This document shows, piece by piece, positions 1 to 22,760 of a DNA stretch of 64,000 nucleotides. The notes below the pieces were generated by a model. The model had not been told where the DNA came from. It searched no databases and saw only the letters and a program-made list of their open reading frames with translations. How positions within the stretch are numbered: the stretch's first letter is position 1; each line of letters starts with the position of its first letter. The stretch is from the NCBI GenBank assembly GCA_963920665.1, contig OY987265.1, positions 10,297,001 through 10,361,000 of the forward strand, read 5' to 3'. Origin of the DNA: Straminergon stramineum. Lineage: Eukaryota > Streptophyta > Bryopsida > Hypnales > Calliergonaceae. The position numbers and the translations under genes were made by a program.

Positions 1-214
1 GCACACGGTCAAAGTGTTTAAACATTCTGCTAATGTATTCCTTGCCAGTTCTACTAGAGGGATGGCATCCCACACTCGTGAAGGACAGTTTCTCAGTAAA
101 AGATCGTGGGTACCACCATGCATATTTTGGTCCACGAGATGGCAGAAGAACAAAAGCACCTTAATTTGGTAGAAACGACAGTACGTCAGACGACAAAAAA
201 AGAAGTATACGCAC

Positions 215-3200
215 CTCAATGAACTTTGTGCAATATCTTGGCAAGCTGCGCTTGAACCAAAGGAGTGAAATGACATCACCGACACCGTAATCCTTCTCAA
301 TGATTGTGGACATCGGCACGCCAGCATATGTTGGCTCTTCACCTGCAGATCAGAAAAATGTTACAAACTAAGTACCATGTTACAAACTTACCAATGTATA
401 AGAAAATACAAATCGATACAAAACTGAGAAAAGGAAAGCTAAAATATGAAGGTGCCAGAGGTTTTGAGCAGGATAAGTTGCAAGCAAAGGTTAAAGTTCA
501 AAGAACAGAACAGAATCGACAAGATCAGATTCCAGTAGTTTTCATAAGACTAGAATTATTTCGCTATCAGATACCTCTGTCATCACAGATAGTCGACACG
601 ATGTGTGTGGGCGCCCTCACTTTTCCACTCTTGATCGCAACGTTGAGGTCCTCTGGGACTGTCGGTGGAACAAAATTCTTCACTGGAGTAATTACCTTCT
701 TCTCAACCTTTGCAAAGAATCCAAATATATATATTAGATAATTACTCTTGATCATTCTCGAGAATTCTGCTTCACCATAAAATCAAAGTCATAAAAACAG
801 AAGGTATCAGTAGTCCGGGTTCTGGGTTTATACCAGTGATTCATACGTAGCTTTGATGGTGGCTTCCAAACCTTCAAAAGAAGTAGGTACAATAGCACCA
901 GCATCTGCCAGAGACTTGTTCTTTGTTTGAGCAGACTCTTCGTCACCGCCACTCTTGGCACCCTGTAGTGAAGGCGAACGAAATTCAGTATTTCCGACAG
1001 ATCAAGTAAAGCTCCAAAAAGATTCTGCACTTCCACGATAGTAATACTGATTGGTGAGCGAAGGATGAGAGAAAGGACTTACAGCATGGCCAAATTGAAC
1101 CTCCGACTTGAAAAGACGAGCACATGTGCCACTAACCCAAGCCACTACCGGCTTGCCTACTTTTCCCTGTTTCAGAGCGTCAACCAGAGAGTACTCGTCT
1201 TTCCCTCCCAGCTCTCCCAGAACCACAATCATCTTGATCTGCGAAGACAGGAAAACACATCATAGCAGAAAACAGTCAGAAATGACCTACAAATAGCAGA
1301 CTGAACTAAAGAAACAAGGAACGACAGAAAATTGGTTATCATCATCTGCGAGAAATTCACCTGTGGAATGTTGTTGAAGCGCAACACATGGTCTGAGAGT
1401 GTGGACCCAGGGTAGACATCTCCACCAATTGCAATGCCTTCGTAAAGTCCGTCTGTAACGCGAGCTAGAACATTGTACATCTCGTTTGACATGCCCCCCT
1501 GTTCACGAACCAATGTCTAAGTAAAGAACGCCACACACGGATATGCAGGTCTTTCAAGTGACGAAAATGAATAACAGTGCTGGCGAATTGCTTATGGTCG
1601 CTAATCAATTAGCCCACACAAAACATATTTTAAAGAGGATTGTGCTTACAGATTTTGACACAAATCCAACCGATCCAGGTCTGTAAAGCTTGCAGTGAAT
1701 GATGTTGTCCAATGTGCCTGCTGTATCACCAATTTTGAATGCACCAGCCTGGATACCTCCGACTGTGGCAGGACCAATGACGACCTAACCAAAACACGAA
1801 CACGATGAGATTGATTCAATGATGACATGTTCACCAGTACAATAGGCAGTAATCGCCTGCTATAAGAACTCTAAACTCTTAAACAAGTGGAAGGGAAGTT
1901 ATTAATCCTGAACTTTACTGTAAATTAAGCACCTGCGCCACTATTCTAGACATCATACACCTACTAAATTCCCTTCATGCCATGAAATGAGAAAACCAAA
2001 ATTGGAAATCATTGCTTCCCTCTATTTACGTGAAGACGATTAAAATTTCAAGACAATCATGGAAAGAATGCACCCAAAATCCACCCCCGTCACAAAAAAA
2101 CATCCAATTCTCCAGAATGACCAGTGCAATTCCAACCACACACTATTCAAAAGAGCCTACAACAGACAGGAAATAGAATTGATACTCGATCAAAGCATAA
2201 AGCAGAGAAGCTTTGCAACCCAGAATCTAGACAAACATCTATCCCACACTAACAGCTGATTTCTGTCTCAAACTCTTAACTCCACACTCAACATCCAGTA
2301 CCCTGCTTTTCGAAATTGTTCTGAGATTTATTTCGAAATAAATGTGAAGGGTCTGCATACCTTGTTGTTGGCACGAGCAAAAGCTATAAGTCTCTTTGCG
2401 TCTGCTTCAGGAACCCCTTCAGCAATAATTGCAATCACCCTAATTGTTGGCTGCTTGAGAGCTTCCATAGATGATGCGTAGGCACTGAACGTATAATTCA
2501 TTCAGTTAAATATAAATATTTACGAGCCTCGAACAAAGCTAAATGCAACCAGAAGTACAGCGTCTGAACACAGAACGGATCCTTGGCTCTTAATTAGAGG
2601 GCAAACTGGTTTATGCAGTCAAAGGACAAGTGTCACTAGGAGACATTGGAAAATGGGGTCTCCAAACTAACACGTTGCCTATCTCCAACTAATAATTCCT
2701 GGAAAACAATACATCAGCACAAAACGGAGCATTTGTATCTCCTACAACACAAGCACACCTGCGAAATGAAGCGAAGTTGATGAAAACATCTGCTGTTGGA
2801 TGCGTCTTGCAAGCAGAGTGAATGCTGTTGGCAATACAATAAGGAACATGTCAGAGTCTTTGCTTCCATCTGCACTATTTCTGACTTGCCCAAAATGATA
2901 TAAACAAGTCGATTTCAGAGGGTATTCAAGTAGAGAACGTTCGAGATGACTAAATTATCGAGTAAGAGAGCACTAGGATTCTACATCAAAGAGAACCTAA
3001 AGCTGAATTAGGGCAAAACAGCTGTATGTTATGCTGGTTGAACTCACCTGCCATGCACAGGGACGGCAATCTCCTCTTGTCCAAAAAAGAGCTTCTGGAA
3101 ACCATCAGAACCTGGGTTGATCACACCAGCCACAGATGGGGTCTCCCTTCCTGTGCAACCAGAATCCCAAAGTTCTCAGAAGCATTCTCAAAGTTTTGCT

Positions 3201-3946
3201 TGGGCACAGCTAAGCCTCAGCGATACAAAGATACTGGATTAAAAAACTCTGATTGTTCATCATCAAGTATAATTCTCATATTTCCTAATCGCCTCACATA
3301 ATTCAATAGCAGCGAAAGAAAATGCGGGCGCTGGGAATCAGCCTCACAGTCGTGGAAACTGAGAAAGAGCAACGCTCTAGCAGTGTTCCAACGCAGGAAA
3401 ATCACTATTTAGGCAGTAATTAAACCAGATCAAATAACCTGTCACTTTGATGAGAGAGACTTGACATTTCAACAAGAGCTCAATGGGAAATGCACAATCT
3501 CGAATAGAATTATGCCACGGTCTTAAGTGATGGTGACAATCGGAGCACTTCCGAGTCAGAGCCACACCAGGAGGAAAAATCGTTCAAGACTCAAGACTCT
3601 GCCAGAGTCCGAAAGCGTCTGGCTCTGCTCCGACAACCGAATGCTATCTTATGCACATAAAATATCAGCTGCTAAAGCAAGCAAGTATGGATTCTCTCAA
3701 CCATGAATCCGAATGATCACTCGGTACGTTGAACATGGCTGCAATTCTCAAGGAGATTCACTTTCATTCCTTGTTGAGGAGACAAAAAGAAGGATACCGA
3801 CCACCACAGTAAAATAAAAAGGACGTAAAACATAGTCAAAACATACCACACAAGAAGTCAAAATCGAGCATGCGCTGCACCGGACTCTGCTTGTAGTTAT
3901 AGAACAGGGCCTGCGTTGTACGCGAGAACAACTGCCCCGTCGCCAT
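215..3946 (-). CDS. ACLB: ATP-citrate lyase subunit B, 5' part (10 exons; gene continues off left edge)
   Basis: ACLB pairs with ACLA to split cytosolic citrate with ATP and CoA into acetyl-CoA and oxaloacetate, feeding lipid and isoprenoid synthesis. Exons, 5' to 3' on the minus strand: 3847-3946, 3048-3150, 2759-2824, 2361-2484, 1650-1784, 1361-1498, 1083-1238, 834-962, 575-707, 215-342. All junctions are GT-AG and in phase, giving 404 codons of a family that is usually about 608. The protein starts [18 protein letters not shown] and contains the succinyl-CoA-ligase-like core, including [29 protein letters not shown] and [16 protein letters not shown]. His273 of QFGHAGAK matches the phospho-histidine of human ACLY (His760, from memory). 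The citrate-synthase-like C-terminal part is missing because it lies beyond base 1. Bases 1-214 read as intron. No break was seen. Confidence 0.96.
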
Positions 3947-4945
3947 GGCGTCAACGTGTCAAACCCTCACAGCGCTCCGAAACCAATGCGCTTCAACTCC
4001 TCCACGAACAGTAAATAATTCTTATTTCCGCTTCCAAGGTGCCAGCACTTCCAGATCTACAATCCAACAAAAATGCACAAAAACCACCTCAGTCAACCGT
4101 GACCAAACGACACTTCAACCTCGTACACAAGTAATGACGTCAAAACGAAAAACCTCGCTCGCATTGCACACCACCACAAATCACTCCACCACTACTTCAA
4201 GACGATCGCAACCCATCTCCAACTTGAGCAAATTCAATGCACACCGATCACCCTGCATCTCTTTCCACACGACTACTTGCAACGAATCAACCTAATCCAC
4301 CAGCTCCATTTCAAATACAAATAGATCTCAGTAACCCCCGCGATGACCGCACCTCCAACAACAACAACACAGCGCCATATCCATTTCCAACCCCCGCCCC
4401 TGTCTTAAGACTTTCCCAAATCATCACCAAATCAACCGATGCTCACCTCCTTCGAAAGCTGACGAGAGGACGCAACGACATAGGCCGACGACGGCGTGGT
4501 AGGAGATGTAAAATGGGCAAGAGAGGCAATCGTGTGAGGAGTCTGATGAGCGGGTGCAAATGATGGGAGTCGTCAAGGTGGGAGCTTTGGAGAAGAAGAA
4601 GGCTCGGGGCGGCTCGGGCAGGGTCGTCGGGTCAAGGCCACGACTGGTAGGACCCAACCAGCGCCCGGGCAATTCAGCGCGTGCTCCGTTTCCTTAAAAC
4701 TCAAAACATTTGGTGACTTTCTTTCCTGTTAGTTGACCATAAAATGCACTGGACTTGAGGCTGATGCGCTTCCATTAGGAAAGTTGTCAATCGAACTCCA
4801 CCTTTTGGGGTCCGGCTGCTCACTTTTCCAGCAGCCTTCCGAGACAGACTCTCCGGCGTGGTTGTGTGTTGAAGGTTGACCCGGGATTCTTTTGGTTGAA
4901 AATGGCAACCCAACTACCCAAGTGCTTGTCAAAGGTTGACCCATA
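3947..4945. other. Upstream region of ACLB
   Basis: This should hold the 5' untranslated region and promoter of ACLB, which is transcribed leftward. It is richer in C and G than the spacer beyond it, with many short CA-rich runs. Several open frames of 80-116 codons exist on both strands, but they have low-complexity Ser/Thr/Pro-rich translations and match nothing I know. I see no clear TATA box. Confidence 0.4.
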
Positions 4946-4947
4946 TA

Positions 4948-5490
4948 AGGTAAACCAACCCATGACAGGCAAACTGCCCAATGCAGACACCTAGAAAACC
5001 ACCCATTTCAGTTTTACTTCAATCCATGGCAGATTTTTGCTAATAAGTGGAATTAAGATTTCATTAGGTTTGTTAGTGGCTGAAATCAATGCCTTGGATG
5101 ATGTTGATGGAGTTATTAGTGACTATTTTAGGACCTTTTATCTTTCTAGTGTAAATTCATTTCAAAAGCTAACTTTTTTATTCCTTTATGTCATGGCCAT
5201 GTTAAAAAAATATTGTAACCATGTTAGAAAATTTTGAGACTACTTTAGGTGATTAGATGACCATTATGGATACACTTTTGTGGTGATTTGGAGGTAATCT
5301 ACAAACTGCTTTGGACTAATTGGGCATCACACTTCAAATAATCACAACAAATTGATAATTTGTCAAAAAAGTAAAATTTCAATTGCTCTCTACATTTCTC
5401 ATGTTTATCTTTATATGAAATTTTATTTTATTTTTCAAAAATGTGAACATGGCAAACCAACCATTCCGCCTGTCATGGGCTGATTTACCT
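4948..5490. mobile_element. MITE family Y, copy 1 (TA-flanked, AGGTAAA termini)
   Basis: The element is bounded by TA at both ends. Inverted termini read AGGTAAACCAACCCATGACA on the left and the reverse complement of AGGTAAATCAGCCCATGACA on the right. The interior shares long stretches with 41241-41771, for example GATGGAGTTATTAGTGA and TTCCTTTATGTCATG-type words. It has no coding capacity, so it is non-autonomous. TA targets and short inverted ends fit the Tc1/mariner group, but the assignment is inference. Confidence 0.75.
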
Positions 5491-5570
5491 TAGTGGTTTG
5501 ATTTTTAGAAGTTTGCTATTCTTATAAGACAGTGAAGAGCATGTTCATCTTCACGAAGGGACACTTCACA

Positions 5571-5871
5571 TTAGATGGCTCCTAAAGTGACCATTTAAGA
5601 GTTAATTGCCATTTGAGGGAAGTTGAACTCCTTGAAAACAATTTTCAGTAAATTTTCGTAGGAAGAAAAATGGAATTGGTATCTAACCCAAGTCATTTCA
5701 TATTTTTTGAACCTTTGTGGAATTAGTTATAGATTTTTGAAGTTGAAATGCAATGGTCTATACAAGCAACCATCTCTTGAAATGTACATTGTTGATGCAT
5801 TGAAGAAAACAAGATATTCCCTTGTGTCATGATTGCTTTTAGAACATTGGCGCTAACAGAATAGACTACCT
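5571..5871. mobile_element. MITE family V, diverged copy 1
   Basis: About 300 bp matches the well-preserved copy at 56103-56404 along its whole length, including AGGAAGAAAAATGGAATTGG and TGTGGAATTAGTTA. The termini are eroded: the right end still reads ACTACCTT, while the left end has lost the AGGTAGTATG terminus. It carries no gene and is older than the 56.1-kb copy. Confidence 0.65.
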
Positions 5872-6890
5872 TGTAGCTAAAGGTCGAGAAGTCATCAATT
5901 TCCACCAATCAAATTGTAAGAATTGAAAAATTTGACAATCAGATTGGTGGAAATCAAAGGCCTCTCAAGCTTTAGCCATAGTGTGAAGTGTACCTTATTA
6001 AGTCACTTACATGGGTGGGTCTTCATATCTAAAAGGAATAGTTACCCTACTATGAAGTGGTCAAAACTTATGAGTATTCTATCAAAACTTCCAAATCTTC
6101 TAAGTTAGTTCATTTGTAGAACACTTTTAAGAAAATTTGCATAAGATTCTAGGATGTTTTACCCTAGTATTTCTTCATGCTGAAAGAAAGGTAACTTTGA
6201 AATTTTCCATTTCTTGGACATTTTCATAGGACTAAGTGCTAATTAATTCTATTTAGGCAAGGGCACAAGTAAATATTCAAATGTTTGACTATGGCATAGA
6301 TTGAAATTTTAGCATAAACAAATTGGGAAAGCATAAAAGAGTTGTCAACAAGGATGATATTCATCTATAATGAAGTGTAAGGTCTAGAAACAATTGAACT
6401 ACTAAGAGCATTCTCTAATACAACAATACATATTGCATTTTTCAATATAATAACAATGAATATTTTAAGGTGGGGATACTTTTGGAGCTTTATGTGATTC
6501 TGACCTTCAAAGATCTCAAAAATATTAATGAAAATGGATTAGGTGTAACATCCATTTGTCCTTGAAGGACATTTTACCAAAAAATGTTTGAAGATGAACC
6601 TCTTACCTCAATGGGTTCTTAGAATGTCTATAAATAAATAAATATAGATATATATAGACAATGTAATATTGATTGTCCAAATCATAGAACACTACAATTG
6701 GAATAATGAGGTAATGGCGAAGCCCAATTCTCTAGGAGTTTGGGATTTTCGCTTTGTGTTTTGAAGTGGAAGGATTGAAGGTTGAGAGGTGTGAGAGAAG
6801 TTGATTACTTTCGCTTTACAAGATTGTATTTCAATATTGATATTAAAAGTTACATTTTTATGCAATGGAGGATGATTTTCTTTATTTGTG
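5872..6890. other. AT-rich spacer
   Basis: I see no gene, RNA or repeat boundary here. Open frames are short and not protein-like. Confidence 0.5.
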
Positions 6891-6894
6891 TTAA

Positions 6895-7819
6895 CCTTTG
6901 AAGTTCCTTGACCATGTTTTCACCAAAAACGCTCCAAAACTACCATTTCTAGCACAAGTACCAAATTTAAGAAAAAATACATTTTGAGACACATGTAACT
7001 ATAGGATCTTATATTAAGTTGTTTTGAAATAATGTGGTAAAAATTTCAAAAATTTTCTTCGCGTCGATTGCAAGATATTAGCATTTGAATTGTCAAAAAT
7101 CATTTTTTGGGCCCTGTAAAAAAATAGGCAACATCACTTCAGAAAGTCACATTTGTATGAAATTTTTTCTAAAATGGTGGTGCATCTTTGGATTCATTCT
7201 TCAAGTCAAGTTGGCTACATGCTTGAAAATTTTCAGATCATTTGAAATTGTGCAACATGTAGGAAAAAAACAACGTGTAGAAAGAAGTAGAGAATGATTC
7301 AAAATACTAAATTGTCAAGAATTTAATTATGGAATTGAAAAGTGTCAATCCCCATGGTTGTAATGTTATAATAAACAATCTACATCCTATGATTTCAATT
7401 TTTTTTAAATATTAAAAATTAAGTTAAATAAAGGACTTCAAAGTTTATTTTAGAGTACAAATTCTATAATTGCCCACAAACTAAAACTCCTCATAACTTT
7501 CATCTCATTGATCAAAATGGACTTATTCAAAGCTTACCCCATATACATACATTTTGGATAACCAATTTTGAATTTTTACTTTTGAAAGAAGTGATTTTTT
7601 CTAATCTACCTGGGCTACCCGAGCTAAAAAACTAACAACATTTTGCATCATAATTTTTCACTTGTTTACTCAAATGAAATGAAATTTAGCACTCATGGAA
7701 GATATTCCTTCTCTACACGTAAAAAAACTTAGCCTGTATAAGTCAAATCTCTACTCACATGTATCGAACCTACCCCCTAAAGTTATGTTGCCAAAAATAC
7801 AAGGCCAGTCCTTTAGGCA
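6895..7819. mobile_element. TTAA-flanked element family Z, copy 1 (piggyBac-like ends)
   Basis: This 925-bp segment lies between TTAA at 6891-6894 and TTAA at 7820-7823. It matches 33369-34317 end to end, from CCATGTTTTCACCAAAAACG near the left to the AGTCCTTTAGG right terminus. Its left terminus has decayed to CCTTTGAAG. No transposase frame is present. TTAA targets with CCC-type ends are the signature of piggyBac; the superfamily assignment is inference. Confidence 0.7.
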
Positions 7820-7823
7820 TTAA

Positions 7824-8759
7824 TCATGAAATCATAATTATGACAATGGTAAGATAATCTCACGTAAGATCCATATTATATACTTACATGACATTAAAAA
7901 AATTATAATATATTTTCTAAATTACTTTTCTTTACATACATTGATGGTTGCATGAAGTTTTGTCAAAATGGGCAATGTTTTAATATTTTTCTTCCACATT
8001 TGAAGATTGCATTATTGGCCATATTATAATTATGAAGAGGTGTAAATGAAACACTAAATTCATAAGTATTGGGCTTAAGGAAATTTTTTCATTGAATATC
8101 CAATTTTTTAAAAATCGAATGGTAGAAAATGGTATACTAAATTGCATGATTTCTATTCATGAATTGTGACATATTGCAAATTTGTTAAACAATGCTATTA
8201 TTTTGTAGAAAATTATATGCCAATATACATGCTTTAACACAACAAAGGATTTTGTTTTATAATCCTTATCAACATGCTATAAAATTGTTATATTTTGTGG
8301 AGGAAATTGTAAAGAATTAATTTGTGTTATGTAGAAACACTTCCAAAGATGTTAAAACCAAACACTCTTTTGTTGGTTTTCAGTTGTAAAATCAAATTAA
8401 ATTTTATAGTCCTATCTATGTAGTGGATTTGTTGATGTAGCAACCTTACTTTGGTGGCCTTTTTGCCTGTAAAGCACTCTATGTGGCAGATTTTTGAATA
8501 ATAAAAATTTGACCACAACATGAAGTAAAATGAGGATAGTTGTATTGATTATTGTCTAAATCAAGACGTCATAATCAATAGAAATAATTAATATATATTA
8601 GTTCATTTTCAGGTTGGTTTGGGCATCATTTTTTCTTGTAGTGCTATAAACAATATAATTATATTGAATAATTTGTATATAACAATATGAAATCTTGAAT
8701 ATACACAATTTGTTCACAAAAAATTTGAAGGAGCAACAACTTCAACTCAAGATCCTTGA
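7824..8759. other. AT-rich spacer
   Basis: No supported feature. The sequence is AT-rich with only short chance open frames. Confidence 0.5.
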
Positions 8760-8901
8760 CATCTACTAAAACTAACACCTTGTTATGGATTGACAATGGA
8801 CCTTAGAAACTAACACTCAAGAGCAATAAACATCTACTAAAACTGACACCTTGTTGTGGATTGACAATGGACCTTAGAAACTAACACTCAAGAGCAATAA
8901 A
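8760..8901. repeat. 71-bp tandem duplication
   Basis: Two adjacent units, 8760-8830 and 8831-8901, are nearly identical. Both begin CATCTACTAAAACT and end CTCAAGAGCAATAAA, with only a couple of mismatches, which implies a recent local duplication. The segment is not coding. Confidence 0.9.
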
Positions 8902-10980
8902 TTTGGATGTAATTCAAGATAACTTTTGAATCAACCCTAAAACCTAAAACCTAAACCTTTGTAACCAAAGCCCTTGGTAAACATACCATTGATTAGAAAG
9001 GCTTGAATTACAAAGGTAGCCTCATGTAATTCAAATAAAATGCAACTAATGTAAACCACAATAATTACAATGTATATATACAAATGAGTTTTGAGAAAAA
9101 AAATCTCCCTAAAATTTTGCCAATTAAAAAATCACTACACAAACTTAATATTGAACTTTTGAGTTTTCATTCCTTAGAAAGACAAAGTAGTTTAAGACTT
9201 CTTCATTGAACACATTTGTTGTAGGCTATATTATATTTTCACCTACTATAATTGAACATGTTTTCCTTTAACTTTTTTACCTTAAAACAATTGGATGCAT
9301 AATTTCCCTCTTAAGAATATTTATGAGAATATTTACTTAATTTTTTTCATTCTTGTAATTAATTGAAAATAAAATAAATTATTAATTTACAAATCAATTA
9401 CTCTCAATCTTTAAAATCATTTACTTGGAACTAAATTTGCATACCCTATATACTTCACCAAGAATCATTTGACAATATCTAGTCAATTGGGTAGACTCGA
9501 CTATTCTTTTCCTACTCTTTTGAATGGAACATACTTGAAATTTGATAACTACTAGTCCATAGATTCAAATTTATAAAATTGAGTCTAGACACCTTTCCCC
9601 TTCTAGATTTTTCTAAAGGTACTTCTTATACCTTAATGAGATGTATAATTCTCTACAATTCAAAATAGAACAAAACTACCAATTCATAAAAATGGCCCTA
9701 TGCTATTGAACACCTACGCTTTTAACTTTAATCACTCAATACTATTAAGGATGAAATCTTTTTGTTTTACTTCACAAAAAAATTGCAAACCACAAGGCAT
9801 ATTGAAGTATGTGATGTATGTCACAAAACTCTTGAAAATAAAGGTGTGTGGACTTGATTATACATAATTTAAAATTGTTGATTGGAAATTGTTTCAAAAT
9901 ACTTTTCTAGACCTTAAAACCTGAAATGTGAATGTATAGCATCTCTTCATGAGAATCTAGGATCAATATTGGTGTCTAGAAAATGCAAGTTGAAGAAATC
10001 TGGAATGGCTAGATTCTACTTTGAACTTCTAACAAGACCCCAAAAAACCTTGGATATATTTTTCCCTAAATGAACCTTGTAGGTGGAATGTAGACCTAGA
10101 ACTCTTGAATCAAAACAAATTATAGCTTGAAAAATATGTAGATATAAGAATTTCATTTTAGCAAATTTTTCATTTCTTCCCACTTACCACTATGTGACCT
10201 TTATTCAAAACCACCTACAAGAATCATGAAGTGCCAAGTGATGAAGCTAAAATTATATCATTTTATTGTTCACATAGTTGAACAATAAAATGATAAAAAT
10301 TTGTTGTTTTAGGACACTTTAATATACATAGTATAGGAGATGTATTGTGCATTTCCTATACTAAGGGCTGGTTACACTAGGCCCAAGTCCTATGACACTC
10401 GAATTCTCACTATAGTAATTGGTTGAGAAGTGGGTAGTAGACCAAGTTCATTTTGAGTGTGGCTAGGGCTCACATCATTTCTCATTGATGAGAAATCCAC
10501 TTGGAATCCTATATGGCCAAAGAAGATAATGTTATACCAGTTTCAAGGAACTTTTTTTTGCCTAACCTCTTTGAAGTAGGCTTAACAATTTCTAGAAGAC
10601 CATGGTGGGCTAAAATCTCACAACCATAGATTTTATCTATGTAATTGATCTTGTGGCTCATAATGTTGACTCTAATAAAAAGTAGATACAACCCAACTAT
10701 TGTCTCTCTTGGATTCACACCAAGGCCGTGCAAAAGTGTCATTACTGTTTTTTGTCTTAGAGTCCTACCTCCCATGTTCGCAACTAAAATGTAACATACC
10801 TTTGAAAGCTTGTGGTCTCTTGGTCTAGCCTTGGTGTAAACTGGCCTTGAACTCTTGAAAATGTTCATCATCCACCCTTGAATGTTGACTTTTGGAGGGA
10901 AGATTAGGAACCGTGTTCAAATGCTTAATTGGACATATAGTTACCAAAGTCTGAAATCCAAACAAAACGTACAAATTAAT
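8902..10980. other. AT-rich spacer downstream of the receptor kinase gene
   Basis: No gene could be supported. A 120-codon minus-strand frame at 10509-10871 matches no family I know. A few CCTAAAACCTAAAACC-like words near 8940 resemble degenerate telomere-type repeats but are too short to call. Confidence 0.45.
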
Positions 10981-11213
10981 TGCAAGGGCTCAATCATGGG
11001 TCATTTGTTAATCCAAAACATAGAAATGAATTACACGAGCTCAAATCATGGGTCATTGTTAATCCAAAACATAGAAATGAATTGCACGAGCTCAAATCAT
11101 GGGTCATTGTTAGACAAAAACATAGAAATGAATTGCACGAGCTCAAATCATGGGTCATTGCTAAACAAAAACATAGAAATGAATTGCAAGGGCTCAATCA
11201 TGGGTCATTGTTA
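10981..11213. repeat. About 51-bp tandem repeat, five partial units
   Basis: The word CATGGGTCAT recurs at 10995, 11047, 11098, 11149 and 11199, spacings of 52, 51, 51 and 50 bp. Each unit contains ATAGAAATGAATTGCACGAG followed by CTCAAATCATGGGTCATTG. Because 51 is divisible by three, both strands stay open across the array and give chance repetitive frames. The array lies just 3' of the receptor kinase stop codon. Confidence 0.92.
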
Positions 11214-11296
11214 CTCAAGATCATTGTACACAACATTCAGCATTGGTTGCTATGCAAACCATGGACTGAAATTGAAAATAATAAGAATGTTCACTT

Positions 11297-21304
<10,008 letters not shown>

Positions 21305-22760
21305 GAACACACGCACTCTTAATCAATTATGAAGAAACACCCAGTGTATGTCAGACTATGGAGAGGATGCATGAAAGATGTACATTTCACAGGGTGATTT
21401 ATACACAGTCCAGGCCCCTCTGCACACTCTCACGAGATCTTGATCAAACCTTCAGAAACCACACTTGTGCTTCGATCATATTGCAGCTCTCTGTATAGTT
21501 GCACAATCGTCGCCCTTTTCGATCTCCTGCTATGGAAGATTTTAACAAAATATGATGCACAGGCTCACTTGACACTCTGAGTCTCCGAATTCTCAAAGCT
21601 AGCTTAGCTTGCCAGTCGATACACCATTCGAGTGACCTGTACGTCTTGCTAAAACTCCCGGTCTGTCAAAGGAGAGCTTCAACTTGCTAAAGTTCGATTA
21701 TCACAAGCTTGATGTAAACTCGTCAAGGAAGTTTCCTTCGCTAATTACAAGCTTCTAAGCTTAGATTCAAAGCTCTGAAGTCCACAGAATTGAATTGGTC
21801 TTGGAGGTATGTACAGTACGTACAAGCCCTTGTCAGAAACTTTTGCAGGTACTTGAAGTCGACGTTGATCATCACGCATGTGCTGCAACGCACTGACGCT
21901 TCAGTACCACTTGCACTCTTGCAGCTTATCCAGCGATACAACCGCGCGCCTTCTCAGCAACAGCTGAACTTATCGGAACTCGTGCAATTGCAACAACCTG
22001 GGGTACTAGCTAGACCATGGTGTCAGTCACTCTCTTTCCTAGCTAGTGTCTTCCTGTCTGTTCAGCTGTACAAATCTGACTCACCAAATCACCCCACAAG
22101 AACTGAATGCTCCAGAAAAAAAAGAAAAAACACTCTGCAAGTGTGCATCAAGTTCTCAAATCTCGGTCTGACCGATTTCGCTAGCTTGCAGTACAGGAAG
22201 TTCAGTACGGCGGTAGTTAATAGGGAGGATCATTAAATCATTCAGAAGAGGAACCAAATTGTCAAGCTAAGTTAGTATGCAAATATTAATTCTAACGTCC
22301 GACCTGTAACTACGGGCTTCGAAAATCAATCTGCATCCATGATTTGGCCAATTGAAAACAGTCTCGATCGAGCTGGTTGAAGGAAGACTGGAAGGCTTGA
22401 ATTGAAGCGTGTGTAACTTAGCAGTAGTACAAGTTTGACAGCTTCAACAAATACACACACCTTGTGTGATTCTAAAACGCGCTCTGGAGACTTCGAAATG
22501 CAAATTACCCTACGGTATATTTAGCAGTAACAGGCACATCCACACAAAATGGAAGTCTTCAGAACTTTCATAAGTTGAAGAACTTGAAGCTGAACAGATT
22601 TTCGGAACCGGCCAATGGAAGATGAGTCATTTGAAGTTCCAGTGTCAACGCTAGGTTCCTGATATTATTCCCCCGGTTTGAAAATGCATAGAATAGGGTC
22701 CGAATACCAGAAAGAAAGAGCTCGATTCTCGGCTTCCATTGGCTTATGAGATCTCAGGTA
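21305..22760. other. Upstream region of the receptor kinase
   Basis: Apart from the TATA candidate I see no defined feature. Composition is closer to genic than in the spacers. A 148-codon plus-strand frame at 21790-22236 has no recognisable domain and is probably fortuitous. Confidence 0.4.
21397..21403 (-). promoter_or_regulatory. Putative TATA box of the receptor kinase gene
   Basis: TATAAAT lies on the minus strand about 95 bp upstream of the chosen ATG at 21304. Transcription would start near 21370 and leave a leader of about 65 bases. The spacing is typical, but there is no expression evidence. Confidence 0.4.

Noticed and set aside
1..214. A possible further ACLB exon at the left edge
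   Set aside because: None of the expected continuation (a block like ADHGPCVSGAHN) appears in any frame; the stretch starts with a good donor and reads as intron.
3945..4295. A 116-codon plus-strand frame next to the ACLB start
   Set aside because: The composition is low-complexity Thr/Ser/Gln, there is no recognisable domain, and it lies in the leader and promoter of a well-supported minus-strand gene.
21790..22236. A 148-codon plus-strand frame upstream of the receptor kinase
   Set aside because: It shows no motif, no splice context and no family resemblance, and its amino-acid usage looks random.
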